Of a stretch of DNA of 64,000 bases, positions 34,095 through 43,071 are shown piece after piece; within the stretch, counting starts at the first letter, position 1, and each line of letters starts with the position of its first letter. The stretch spans positions 248,001 through 312,000 of the forward strand of contig CAJTXR010000001.1 of the NCBI GenBank assembly GCA_910584005.1, in the 5' to 3' direction. The notes beneath the pieces were generated by a model that was not told where the DNA came from, made no database searches, and saw only the letters and a list, made by a program, of their open reading frames with translations. This stretch comes from an uncultured Anaeroplasmataceae bacterium. GTDB taxonomy: Bacteria > Bacillota_I > Bacilli_A > Acholeplasmatales > Anaeroplasmataceae. The position numbers were made by a program, and so were the translations under genes.

Positions 34095-36694
34095 TATTTT
34101 AACTTAGCTAGAGCCTCATTGACCTCAGCATACTGAGCCTCATAATTTTCTAGCTTCTTTCTTTCTTGATTAATTTTTTCGGCAGGAGCTTTAGAAATAA
34201 AGTTTTCATTAGAAAGCATTCCTCTACTTCTTTTTAGTTCAACCTCAAGCTTCGCTCTTTTTTCTTCTAGTTTCTGTTTGGCTTCAACAAGATCAACTAA
34301 ATCAGAGGTAGGAATATATAGATTTGCGATTGAAGTCACTACAACCACACAATCATTTGGATCAACTGTTTCTAAGGTTAACTTTAGGGATTTAGGATTC
34401 GTAAACCGCTCTAAGTAAGAATAAGCAGAGGATAATTTATTTAAAATATCAATATTTTTACATTGAATTTCAATTGAAATTGGTTTTGAAGGTGCTTTAT
34501 TTGCTTTTGCTCGTTCATTACGAATGGAAGTAATAATTTCACAAAGATCATCAATTGCCGAAATTGCTGCATCATCCTTAAATTGAAGATTAGAAACTGG
34601 CCAACTTGCAATTGTAATAGAAGCTTCTTCATGAGGCAATGCCTGATACAATTCTTCTGTAATAAATGGACAGAATGGATGAAGCATTTTCAAAATATTT
34701 TTTAAAACGTATACTAAAACATTTTTTGTATTTTGTTTATTTTCTTTATCTTCACTATTTAAATCTACTTTAGAAATTTCAACATACCATGATGCAAAAT
34801 CATCCCAAGTAAAATTATATAGTACCTTAGCTACCTCTCCAAATTCATATTTATCAAAATTGTAATCTACTTGTTCAATAACTTTATTTAACCGAGCCAA
34901 AATAGAACGACTTGCAAGGTTTAATTTTTTAAAATGAATTGTTGTTTCTTTAAAATCCTCTCCTAAATTCATAAGAACATATCGAGAAATATTCCATATT
35001 TTATTTAGATAATTCCAAGCAGCTTCAATCTTCGTTTCATCAAACCGTAAATCAAGTCCTAAGGCTCCATTGGTTGTCAAAAAATACCGTAATGAATCCG
35101 TACCATATTTAGCGATCACATCAAAAGGATCAATACCATTACCTAAAGATTTACTCATTTTTCTTCCCTGAGTATCGCGAATTAAACCATGAATCACAAT
35201 ATCCTTAAATGGAGCCTTCTTGGTAAACTCAATTCCTTGAAATAACATTCTAGAAACCCAAAAGAAAATAATATCATATCCTGTAACCAAGCAACTTGTT
35301 GGATAGTAGCGTTTAAAATCTTCGGTTTCATCTGGCCAACCTAATGTTGAAAAAGGCCATAAAGCAGATGAAAACCAGGTATCTAAAACGTCCTCATCTT
35401 GATGCCAATCTGTGCCAGGACATTCTACTTGAACCTTAACTTCATTGTCCTTATACCACGCAGGAATTCGGTGTCCCCACCACAATTGCCTAGAAATACA
35501 CCAATCTTGAATATTGGTAAGCCAATGCTCTAAAGTTTGTTTAAACCGATCAGGTATAAAGCGATATTCTTGGTTTTCTAAGACTTGTTTAGCCAAGACA
35601 TCCATTTTTACAAACCATTGTTTAGACAATCTAGGTTCAACAATTACTCCTGTTCTTTCACTATGCCCAACAGAATGAAGGATGGATTCTTTTTTCACAT
35701 AAAGTCCTAATTCTTTTAAATCATTTAATAAGGCTTCTCGACATGCAAAACGATCAAATCCCTCATATTTGCCAGCAAGTTCATTCATGGTACCATCATC
35801 ATTCATGCATAAAGGCATAGCTAAATGATGCCGAAGTCCAACTTCATAATCATTTGGATCATGGGCAGGAGTTACTTTCACACAGCCTGTTCCAAATTCT
35901 TGATCTACATAGCTATCTGCAATGACTGGAATCTCAATTTTAGTTCCAGGTATATATACCTTTTTCCCAATAATAGCTTGATATCGTTCATCTAATGGAT
36001 GTACCATAATGGCTTGATCGGCAAACATAGTTTCAGGACGTGTTGTGGCAATCATAACTGAACCACTTCCATCAACAAATGGATAGTTAAAATAATAGAA
36101 TGCTCCTTCTACATCTTTATGCTCAACTTCAATATTGGATAATGCTGTTCTTGCTTCAGGATCCCAATTGATAATTCGTTTCCCTTGATAAATATAGCCT
36201 TTATTATATAAAGAAATAAAAACATAATTTACAGCTTTATTTAATTGTTCATCTAAAGTAAAGCGTTCCTTACTATAATCTAAGCTTAACCCTAAAGCCG
36301 CCCACTGAGAATGAATTTCTTTTGCATAATCTGCTTTCCACTTCCAAGCAACCTCTAAAAACTTCTCTCTTCCTATATCATATCTTGAAATGCCCTGTGA
36401 CTTTAACTTTTCATCCACCTTAGCTTGGGTTGCAATCCCCGCATGATCCATACCAGGTAACCACAAAGCATCGTAGCCTTGCATCCGTTTTCTTCGGATA
36501 ATGATATCTTGAAAAGCTGTATCACAAGCATGTCCTAAATGAAGTTTTCCTGTTACATTTGGGGGTGGAATTACAATTGTGAAGGGTTCTTTTTCCTTAT
36601 CTCCTGCTGTAAAAAATCCACCTTTTAACCAAAATTCATATTTTCCCTGTTCTACTTCTTTAAAATCATATTTTGTTTTTAATTCTTTATTCAT
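34094..36694 (-). CDS. valS: Valyl-tRNA synthetase
   Basis: Class Ia synthetase charging tRNA-Val, with an editing CP1 domain. HIGH-type motif PPNVTGKLHLGHA (about 44-56), KMSKS in GRKMSKSLGNG, an anticodon-binding domain and the C-terminal coiled-coil arm typical of ValRS (last ~65 residues). 866 residues. The ATG at 36692-36694 is preferred (AAGGAAG 8 nt upstream) over the ATG six codons before it, which lies inside the GNAT gene. Expression is controlled by the T-box upstream of the GNAT gene. Confidence 0.97.
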   Translation of the reverse strand: MNKELKTKYDFKEVEQGKYEFWLKGGFFTAGDKEKEPFTIVIPPPNVTGKLHLGHACDTAFQDIIIRRKRMQGYDALWLPGMDHAGIATQAKVDEKLKSQGISRYDIGREKFLEVAWKWKADYAKEIHSQWAALGLSLDYSKERFTLDEQLNKAVNYVFISLYNKGYIYQGKRIINWDPEARTALSNIEVEHKDVEGAFYYFNYPFVDGSGSVMIATTRPETMFADQAIMVHPLDERYQAIIGKKVYIPGTKIEIPVIADSYVDQEFGTGCVKVTPAHDPNDYEVGLRHHLAMPLCMNDDGTMNELAGKYEGFDRFACREALLNDLKELGLYVKKESILHSVGHSERTGVIVEPRLSKQWFVKMDVLAKQVLENQEYRFIPDRFKQTLEHWLTNIQDWCISRQLWWGHRIPAWYKDNEVKVQVECPGTDWHQDEDVLDTWFSSALWPFSTLGWPDETEDFKRYYPTSCLVTGYDIIFFWVSRMLFQGIEFTKKAPFKDIVIHGLIRDTQGRKMSKSLGNGIDPFDVIAKYGTDSLRYFLTTNGALGLDLRFDETKIEAAWNYLNKIWNISRYVLMNLGEDFKETTIHFKKLNLASRSILARLNKVIEQVDYNFDKYEFGEVAKVLYNFTWDDFASWYVEISKVDLNSEDKENKQNTKNVLVYVLKNILKMLHPFCPFITEELYQALPHEEASITIASWPVSNLQFKDDAAISAIDDLCEIITSIRNERAKANKAPSKPISIEIQCKNIDILNKLSSAYSYLERFTNPKSLKLTLETVDPNDCVVVVTSIANLYIPTSDLVDLVEAKQKLEEKRAKLEVELKRSRGMLSNENFISKAPAEKINQERKKLENYEAQYAEVNEALAKLK

Positions 36695-37229
36695 ATTTTT
36701 TCTTCCTTTCATACTCTTGTTTTGTCATTGAATAAAAACAAGCATCAATTATTCTTCCATCATAAAGTTTCTTATATTTGCATAAAACACCATCAAAAGA
36801 AAACCCACATTTTTCTATGACTCGCTTACAACCATAATTATCCAAATGATGACCAACCTCTAGAAGCTCACAATCTGTTTTCATAAAAGCATATTCTACT
36901 ATAAGTAAAACAGCCTCCGTCATAATCCCTTGATTCCAAAAATCATAGTTCAAAGAAAATCCTAAGGATCTCACCTTGTTATACTTCCGAAGCCCTGAGT
37001 TATATAACGATATTGTCCCAATCAAGCGATTTGAATCTTTCAATGCAATTGCAAAAGTTTCATGACCCATGATTTGTCCTGATAAAACACGATTGGCAAC
37101 CATTCGATTGGGAAATGGCTTCCATCCCGCATTTGGACCCACATGTTCATCTTTTCCATATTGATAATAATCTTCTTCATCTGAAAGTTTTAAATCACGA
37201 ATTATAATTTTATTTCCTATCAGTTTCAT
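36687..37229 (-). CDS. GNAT family N-acetyltransferase (RimJ/RimL-like)
   Basis: 180 residues of the RimJ/RimL-type fold: IRDLKLSDEEDYYQYG at the N terminus, the GTISLYN strand, a core with SLGFSLNYDFWNQGIMTEAV and the conserved Asn/Cys segment HLDNYGCKRVIEKCGF near the end, ahead of acetyl-CoA binding. Target unknown: ribosomal protein, peptide or small molecule. It is the first gene after the T-box and overlaps valS by 8 bp. Start: ATG 37227-37229 with GGAGGT 4 nt upstream; an in-frame longer frame runs into the T-box terminator. Confidence 0.88.
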   Translation of the reverse strand: MKLIGNKIIIRDLKLSDEEDYYQYGKDEHVGPNAGWKPFPNRMVANRVLSGQIMGHETFAIALKDSNRLIGTISLYNSGLRKYNKVRSLGFSLNYDFWNQGIMTEAVLLIVEYAFMKTDCELLEVGHHLDNYGCKRVIEKCGFSFDGVLCKYKKLYDGRIIDACFYSMTKQEYERKKKYE

Positions 37230-37241
37230 CTGCACCTCCAT

Positions 37242-37274
37242 AAAAAAAATCCTTAAGCATATTCTGCCTAAGGA
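37242..37274 (-). terminator. T-box regulated terminator
   Basis: Stem TCCTTAGGCA/TGCTTAAGGA (10 bp with one G-U pair), 5-nt loop, eight T on the minus strand, ending 12 nt before the GNAT start codon. Confidence 0.85.
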
Positions 37275-37480
37275 CGAATTTTTCCGTGGTACCACCTTAG
37301 TTCTATAAAATAATTATAGCACTCCTTATCCTTTAACGCAGGATGAATACGAAGAAAACTACTAAATTTCATCTTCCCAGCTCCCTAGCTACCTTCTGTA
37401 TAAAAATCCTAAGGGGTTTCACCATATCCCTCTCTCTAAAAAGACTCAAAAATACATACTCCTCTAGTTCTTCACTTTGT
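37242..37480 (-). promoter_or_regulatory. T-box riboswitch (valine) controlling GNAT-valS-folC
   Basis: The T-box sequence AAGGTGGTACCACGG is at 37284-37298 on the minus strand, close to the consensus AGGGUGGNACCGCG, followed by the terminator. Upstream are Stem I-like elements: AGGAGTA, the AGAGAGGG bulge region and GGTGAAACC. A plausible specifier codon is GUA at 37390-37392, which would be Val, but I infer this mainly from valS downstream. Uncharged tRNA-Val should favour the antiterminator and raise expression of all three genes and possibly map. Confidence 0.9.
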
Positions 37481-37484
37481 TATA

Positions 37485-37513
37485 ATTTTATAGCAACTTT
37501 TTATAAAAGTCAA
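37485..37513 (-). promoter_or_regulatory. Promoter of the T-box leader
   Basis: TTGACT, 17 nt, TAAAAT on the minus strand, directly before the Stem I region. Confidence 0.75.
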
Positions 37514-37611
37514 GAAAGGAATCATAAGAAAACTTATCCTTATTTATAGAATTAGAATTATTTTTATAAAATATCTTATTTCTCAATTGTATCTATAAAA
37601 ATACTTAAGAT

Positions 37612-39123
37612 TTAGCTTTCAAGGAAACTTCCTATTTTAACATCAAGATAATCTCTATATATATCAAAATTACTATCTTTTCTCAATCTTAAATCTGCAG
37701 CCATAAGATCTCTAAGAATCAAATTCGTATCTATATAAGAGTCAGTTCGATATCCAGCAAAATAATTACCAAAATAAACATAGTCTACAATTGCAAGCTG
37801 ATAGGTTTTATCCGTTGCAATAGAGGCCCCATAATCTGAGGTATACACAAATTCAAAATTAGAATTGTCATCATAAAATTTTTTAAGATTCAAACCAGAT
37901 ATTTCACATACGATAATATGATTATCAAAAGGATTTAAACCATATAAAGCATTAAAATCAAACGGGCCCTCATCTACTCGATTTCTAAATGCACCCGTAT
38001 TACAAACTGCTGCAGTTGTATTGGTGGCAGCCATCATCAAATTAGCAGCATAATGGTATAATCGATCTCCACGATAAAAGGAAGATAAATTCTCACAATA
38101 CACTTCTTCAAGAATATCCTTAGAACGTTCATAATACTCTTGAACCACAGATTCTACTGCTACCGTGTAATTTGTTGCCTTTGTCACATCCACATGTTTA
38201 ATTTGTGATTTTTCTATCGTTTTCGTATCCAAATTATAGGTCAAATCAATGCGACCAAAATCAGCAAGTTTCCCACTAGATTGAACGATTGGTAAATCTG
38301 CTCCACCTGTTCTTTTAATTTTTCCATCCTGCTTGGTATGCGTATGCCCGTTAATAATTGCATCTACTAAATAAGCATCTTTATATTTCAGTTCTGCAAG
38401 TAAATTATTCGCATCATAGTCCTTTACATCATCTGAATTTCCACCATGAATATTTACAACTATGATGTCTGCTCCTTGATCTTTTAAGATTTTACCTTCT
38501 TCTAAAACACTATCAGCAATTTGTTTTGGCTTTGCCTTAAATGTATAATCCTCTGTCATATTCGCATTTATTGAAGAATATACATCTCCAATGTAACCAA
38601 TTACGCCTACTTTAACATTTTCTTTTTTTAATAATACACTACTTACAACTTTATCCTGTTTCTTCACTAATTGATTTTTGTAAAATATATTTGCGTTTAA
38701 AAGCGGAAAGTTGGCTTCTCCGTTGGCAGTGTTCCCATCAAAATACTCTAAAAAGCGGTCAAATCCCCAATCAAACTCATGATTTCCAACACCCATACAA
38801 TCAAACTTCATTTGATTCATTGCCGCAATAACAACTTCCCCATAGCTTACACGTGAAATGGCGGTTTCTTGTAACATATCCCCATTTCCGATTAAAACTG
38901 TATTGTCTGCTTTATCTTCTTTGCGAATTTGTTCAACAAGATAACTTGCGTTTGAAATTCCACAGCGTTTATATTCATCCTGTTCTACATGACCATGAAT
39001 GTCATTCATCTCAACGATATTGACAATTACAGTTTCATTTTGTTTGGGATCATTGGGGTCTTTGGTTTGAGGTGTACATGCCACCAAAAGCCCAATAAGA
39101 AATACTATACATAATTTTTTCAT
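37612..39123 (-). CDS. Surface lipoprotein 5'-nucleotidase / 2',3'-cyclic phosphodiesterase-like
   Basis: 503 residues. Signal peptide with a lipobox LVAC (Cys16), so an exported, lipid-anchored enzyme. The metallophosphatase domain has the family motifs NDIHGH, NGDML, GNHEFDWGFD, NIHGG and NGHTHT, and the C-terminal 5'-nucleotidase domain contains NTGAFRN and GLNPFDN. Substrate is likely nucleotides or related phosphate esters outside the cell, giving nucleosides and phosphate. ATG at 39121-39123 starts the signal peptide; a TTG ten codons earlier lies in the preceding gene. The weak ribosome site and 7-nt gap suggest coupling. Confidence 0.93.
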   Translation of the reverse strand: MKKLCIVFLIGLLVACTPQTKDPNDPKQNETVIVNIVEMNDIHGHVEQDEYKRCGISNASYLVEQIRKEDKADNTVLIGNGDMLQETAISRVSYGEVVIAAMNQMKFDCMGVGNHEFDWGFDRFLEYFDGNTANGEANFPLLNANIFYKNQLVKKQDKVVSSVLLKKENVKVGVIGYIGDVYSSINANMTEDYTFKAKPKQIADSVLEEGKILKDQGADIIVVNIHGGNSDDVKDYDANNLLAELKYKDAYLVDAIINGHTHTKQDGKIKRTGGADLPIVQSSGKLADFGRIDLTYNLDTKTIEKSQIKHVDVTKATNYTVAVESVVQEYYERSKDILEEVYCENLSSFYRGDRLYHYAANLMMAATNTTAAVCNTGAFRNRVDEGPFDFNALYGLNPFDNHIIVCEISGLNLKKFYDDNSNFEFVYTSDYGASIATDKTYQLAIVDYVYFGNYFAGYRTDSYIDTNLILRDLMAADLRLRKDSNFDIYRDYLDVKIGSFLES

Positions 39124-39130
39124 TTTCTTT

Positions 39131-40150
39131 TTAAGAAACAAAATTTGTATCAAATTCTGTTTTCTCTTCCTCCTTTACAAAGCTTTCATTATGAAAAATA
39201 TCTAAAAAAAGATCATCTATTTTATCCACTTCTCGCTTGTAATGATAATCTATATTCAATTTTACCATAGTTCTTTTTAAAAGAGAATAAAGTTTTCGAT
39301 GATTTAAAATCAACGAAGTTGGAAGACCTAAATTAGTAAATTGTTCTTCTAAAAAATTGTAGGCAAATTGATCTATTTTTTCTGGTTTGCAATAAAAAAT
39401 TTGATATCGATACTGTTGCAAATTTTCATAATAAATGAGCAATATAGAGGGTAACCCATCTACACTAATCTGCTCTAAGGGTAAATAACTATGAAAAAAA
39501 TAACATGTATCATTCACATAGGATTGATTTTGAAATTGTTTTACAAAAACATCATTTGTTTTCTTTAAAGCCGGAAATGTCGAAAAATCCACATAATCCA
39601 CATACTCTACCTCATAGGTATACTCACTAGTATTAAATTTTGCATGACAAATATAGTATTTTTCAAATGCCAGATTTATTTCTTCTTTTTCATTTCGTAT
39701 TAAAGAAGAAATAAATTCAAGATACTTTAACAAAATCTCTAATATTTCTAAAGAACAAAATGAAACGCCATATCCTTCTTTAAACTGATAGACTAATAAA
39801 TTTTTTTCCACAATTCTTAAGTTATTACGCCTCAAAAAAGATCTGCTTTCCTCATCTAGCATAGCTTTATCTACATAAGCAATGTAGATACATTCGCTAA
39901 AAAAATAATTTGCAGAAAAGCCATCCTGTGTCGTTAAAACATCATTTAGATAGTTCAATCCTTTTGAATTATAAAAGACTTGCATCCCATGAGATGAAAA
40001 CTTTAAATTTTCGTTAAAAACGAATACGGCTTTACTTTTTTCATCTTGCAAATAAAATAAATCTGTTGCTATATATTCATCGAAACATCCTTTTTTTATT
40101 AAAGCCTTAATCTCTTTCTTTACCAAATGATAAATATCACTATAACGCAA
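39131..40150 (-). CDS. Conserved-looking protein of unknown function
   Basis: About 339 residues, no signal peptide, membrane helix or catalytic motif recognised; rich in Tyr, Phe, Leu and acidic residues, with a Lys/Glu/Asp-rich C terminus. The TTG at 40148-40150 has GGAGG 8 nt upstream and is preferred over the GTG three codons earlier, which overlaps that site. It sits between rsmD and the 5'-nucleotidase, overlapping nothing but tightly spaced, so it is part of that transcript. I do not assign a role. Confidence 0.7.
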   Translation of the reverse strand: MRYSDIYHLVKKEIKALIKKGCFDEYIATDLFYLQDEKSKAVFVFNENLKFSSHGMQVFYNSKGLNYLNDVLTTQDGFSANYFFSECIYIAYVDKAMLDEESRSFLRRNNLRIVEKNLLVYQFKEGYGVSFCSLEILEILLKYLEFISSLIRNEKEEINLAFEKYYICHAKFNTSEYTYEVEYVDYVDFSTFPALKKTNDVFVKQFQNQSYVNDTCYFFHSYLPLEQISVDGLPSILLIYYENLQQYRYQIFYCKPEKIDQFAYNFLEEQFTNLGLPTSLILNHRKLYSLLKRTMVKLNIDYHYKREVDKIDDLFLDIFHNESFVKEEEKTEFDTNFVS

Positions 40151-40155
40151 AGTGC

Positions 40156-40692
40156 TCACCTCCTATTTAGGTATACCGCTACTCTTTTAATTCCATATAT
40201 TTTATTCTTAATTAATTTTAAACTTCCATACTCCTCTTTATATGAACTTCCCTTTCCCATTTCAAAAACCAATAAACCATTTGTTTTTAAAGCAGAAAGA
40301 CAAGATTGAACAAGAAAATCTATCTGATTCATTTGATAAGGAGGATCTAAAAATATTAAATCAAATTTTTTTTGATTGTTCATTAAAAAATCTTGATAAT
40401 CTAATGTAGAAAAAACTGCATTTTGAATGCCTAAATTTATACAATTTTCTTTGCTGATTTGAATAGCCTTCGGATGAATATCATTTAAATAGATCTCTTC
40501 TATTCCTCGAGAATATGCCTCTATTGCCATAGCTCCACTACCACAAAATAAATCTAAAGCACTTCCTCCATCAAAATAAGGTCCTATCATCGTAAAAATT
40601 GCCTGACGTACTTTATCCTGTGTTTCTCTAGTTGTTTCTAAATGGGTTGGTTTTATTTCTCTATGACGCAAATTTCCAGCTATAACACGCAT
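40156..40692 (-). CDS. rsmD: 16S rRNA (guanine-N2) methyltransferase RsmD
   Basis: 178 residues: N-terminal MRVIAGNLRHREI, SAM-binding LDLFCGSGAMAIEA (47-60), and the catalytic DPPY at 116-119. Methylates G966 (E. coli numbering) of 16S rRNA. It ends in TGA; no promoter is certain in the 61 nt upstream, where an imperfect palindrome (TATAGG...CCTATA) lies. Confidence 0.95.
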   Translation of the reverse strand: MRVIAGNLRHREIKPTHLETTRETQDKVRQAIFTMIGPYFDGGSALDLFCGSGAMAIEAYSRGIEEIYLNDIHPKAIQISKENCINLGIQNAVFSTLDYQDFLMNNQKKFDLIFLDPPYQMNQIDFLVQSCLSALKTNGLLVFEMGKGSSYKEEYGSLKLIKNKIYGIKRVAVYLNRR

Positions 40693-40753
40693 ATATAAAG
40701 CACCTCCTGCATATAGTATACTATAGGGTAATTGCTTCTTTATCCTATACTCC

Positions 40754-42406
40754 TTATATTTTTTTCTTAATTTGAGCAGAATCCTCTGCTCCTTTTTTTA
40801 TTGGTTTAATAGTTAGCCTTTTACCACCAAAAGATAACGTATGACAATTTTTGAAGTAACGAAGTGCAATTTCATTCACTTCTAGAATCGTTTTATTTTT
40901 TTGAATCGTAATTTTACCAAAATGCTCACGATGAATCTTCAATTCATCATGAAAAAAGTTGACCAATTGATTCGGACGCACATTTTGATCTGTACCAATA
41001 TTTATTTCTACTTTACAAAATGAAGTGGATTTTTTCCGCTTTGTAGGTTCAAAATTGGCTTTATCTTTTAAACGAGATCTTGTTTTAAAAGTCACTTCTT
41101 CAATTGATGCATATTCCTTATTTGTTTTTTGATCTAATAGCTCAAGTAAACGAATAATTACAGGTGTTGGATTTGTCGTTTTTTTAACTAAATCCATCAG
41201 TACAGAATCATATTTATGATTCATACTTGCTGTATCTAGCCCCTCTAAAATTAAATTAGATAATTGTTTTAAAGCTTGTTGTTTTATTTCTTCAACAGAA
41301 GGAATTTTAGAAACAATCAATTTAGATTTTGTAAAGGCTTCAAGTTCTAAAATGGCATTTCTTTGTCTAGATGTAGCAAAAGTGATGGCTGTCCCTGCTT
41401 GCCCAGCTCTTCCTGTCCGACCAATCCTGTGAACATATATTTCTAATTCCTGAGGTAAATCAAAATTAATGATAGCTTCTACCCCTTGAATATCAATTCC
41501 TCTTGCAGCAACATCCGTAGCAATTAAAATATCAATCGCTTGGAGCCTAAAAGATTGCATCACTCGATCCCGACTGATTTGTTTTAAATCTCCATGGAGC
41601 CCATCGGCCTTATATTTATGATTTTGTAAAAATAAAATTAGTTCATCCACCATAGCTTTAGTGTTTGCAAATATCATAACTGAGCCAAAGGCATAATAAT
41701 CTAATATTCTAAGAAGCAAATCCTTTTTTTGCTCTTTCTTGACATAGTAAAGGTACTCTTCAATATTTGAAACTGTTAAAGTCTTATTTGAAATATGAAT
41801 AAAAACAGGATCCTTCATATACTTCTTGCTTAACTTTTGGATAAATGCAGGCAAGGTGGCAGAAAAAAGAGAGGTTTGTCTTTCTGTAGGCATTTGACTT
41901 AAAATAGTTTCCATATCTTCTTGAAATCCCATCTTAAGCATCTCATCTGCTTCATCTAATACTAAATAAGAAACATTTTTAAAATTTAATGTTCCTCTTT
42001 TCAAATGATCAATAATTCTTCCTGGCGTTCCAATAATAACCTGTGGATTTCTTTTTAATTCCGTAAATTGTTTTTCATAAGATACTCCACCGTATATAGT
42101 TGCACAACGAATTTTTGTATGTTTGGCAAGTTTAGATATTTCTTTACTAACTTGCAAGGAAAGTTCACGAGTAGGACACATAACAAGGGCTTGTACACCC
42201 TTTAAAGTTGGGTTTAAACGTTCTAGTAGAGGAATCGCATAAGCAAAGGTTTTCCCTGTTCCTGTTTGAGCTTGCCCAATGACATCTTTTCCTTCTAGCA
42301 ATACTGGTATTGATCTTTGTTGAATTTCTGTTGGTTCCACTATATCATTTTCTTTCAATGCCGATAAAATTTCAGCATGAAGATTTAATTCTAAAAAATT
42401 ATTCAT
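40754..42406 (-). CDS. DEAD-box RNA helicase with DbpA-type RNA-binding domain
   Basis: 550 residues. Q motif and Walker A AQTGTGKT (46-53), DEAD near 152, SAT, and HRIGRTGRAG in the second RecA domain. After a basic linker, the last ~75 residues form a DbpA/CsdA-like RNA-binding domain (KVEINIGTD..., ending LTIKP). It belongs with CshA/DeaD helicases that remodel rRNA and mRNA. ATG with GGAG 7 nt upstream. It lies about 55 nt downstream of the terminator of a 6S-like RNA gene. Confidence 0.95.
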   Translation of the reverse strand: MNNFLELNLHAEILSALKENDIVEPTEIQQRSIPVLLEGKDVIGQAQTGTGKTFAYAIPLLERLNPTLKGVQALVMCPTRELSLQVSKEISKLAKHTKIRCATIYGGVSYEKQFTELKRNPQVIIGTPGRIIDHLKRGTLNFKNVSYLVLDEADEMLKMGFQEDMETILSQMPTERQTSLFSATLPAFIQKLSKKYMKDPVFIHISNKTLTVSNIEEYLYYVKKEQKKDLLLRILDYYAFGSVMIFANTKAMVDELILFLQNHKYKADGLHGDLKQISRDRVMQSFRLQAIDILIATDVAARGIDIQGVEAIINFDLPQELEIYVHRIGRTGRAGQAGTAITFATSRQRNAILELEAFTKSKLIVSKIPSVEEIKQQALKQLSNLILEGLDTASMNHKYDSVLMDLVKKTTNPTPVIIRLLELLDQKTNKEYASIEEVTFKTRSRLKDKANFEPTKRKKSTSFCKVEINIGTDQNVRPNQLVNFFHDELKIHREHFGKITIQKNKTILEVNEIALRYFKNCHTLSFGGKRLTIKPIKKGAEDSAQIKKKI

Positions 42407-42462
42407 AACTACACTCCATTAATCAGTCTATTATACCAAATTTAAAAATATAATACTAGAAT

Positions 42463-42494
42463 AAAAAGAAAAAAGATAGAAAAATCTATCTTTT
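42463..42494 (-). terminator. Terminator of the 6S-like RNA
   Basis: Stem AAGATAGA/TCTATCTT with AAAA (plus strand) loop; on the minus strand followed by TTTTTTCTTTTT. Confidence 0.8.
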
Positions 42495-42506
42495 ATATTA
42501 TAAAGT

Positions 42507-42659
42507 AAAGCCAGGAAGGACGAGAAGACTATATCTTCTACGGTTTGAATCCTCTCTTAGTAACACTTAGGGTTCTAGATCATACGATTAAGAACGCATC
42601 ACATGTTTCCTCTCAGATTCGCTTTCTATTCATTTGAGCTTCACGGCCATCTTCCTAGC
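42507..42659 (-). ncRNA. Structured ncRNA, 6S RNA-like
   Basis: A ~150-nt stand-alone transcription unit: promoter TTTACT-17-TATAGT at 42666-42694, first base at about 42659, terminator at 42463-42494. The ends pair over 9 bp (GCTAGGAAG with CTTCCTGGC). Inside, GAATC/GATTC, AACAT/GTGTT and GTTCT/AGAAC are nested in order, making one long rod with internal loops, and a small hairpin AGAAGA-TATAG-TCTTCT lies on the 3' side of the central open region. This rod with a central bubble is the layout of 6S RNA, which binds sigma-A RNA polymerase. No RNase P, tmRNA or SRP signature was seen. The identification is structural, not by sequence match. Confidence 0.5.
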
Positions 42660-42665
42660 AATTTA

Positions 42666-42694
42666 ACTATAGCATATTTTTCACAAAAAGTAAA
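42666..42694 (-). promoter_or_regulatory. Promoter of the 6S-like RNA
   Basis: TTTACT, 17 nt, TATAGT on the minus strand, 7 nt before the base of the terminal stem. Confidence 0.65.
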
Positions 42695-42701
42695 GATATC
42701 T

Positions 42702-43034
42702 TTATAGATAAGATAAGATCATTTGAAAAATGGCAAAGGCAAAAAGTAGAAAAGATATCACAATCATCATCTTATCTCCCTTTTTATCTCCACGATAACT
42801 TTTAGAAGAAACATAGGGTAAAATAAATGCAACAATCGCACACATCAGCAAAATAATAGAAATTGCAAAATGTTTTGTGAAATAGGAGGCTTCTTTATCC
42901 TGAATGTCAATAAAATAAAAGATTACTAAAGATATAATCACTGCTGCTATCAAGCAAAAGATAATTTTAAATATTAGCATCTTTGTTTTACTTATATTTA
43001 CACTTCCAGCTGATTTGGGTTGATTTGGTTTCAT
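42702..43034 (-). CDS. Small three-helix membrane protein of unknown function
   Basis: 110 residues: a short N-terminal polar segment (KPNQPKSAGS), then three hydrophobic helices at about 19-41, 57-75 and 92-109. The ATG at 43032-43034 has GAGG at good spacing; earlier in-frame ATGs overlap that site or lie in the hydrolase gene. It follows the hydrolase gene with a short gap and ends at the 6S promoter. Family not recognised. Confidence 0.65.
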   Translation of the reverse strand: MKPNQPKSAGSVNISKTKMLIFKIIFCLIAAVIISLVIFYFIDIQDKEASYFTKHFAISIILLMCAIVAFILPYVSSKSYRGDKKGDKMMIVISFLLFAFAIFQMILSYL

Positions 43035-43071
43035 TTGCATCACCTCATAAAGTATCATAGCATAAAACCAA

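Noticed and set aside
42507..42659. RNase P RNA, tmRNA or SRP RNA
   Set aside because: The conserved blocks of these RNAs (for example GAGGAAAGUC of RNase P or the GGAAGCAGC tip of SRP RNA) are absent; a 6S-like layout fits better.
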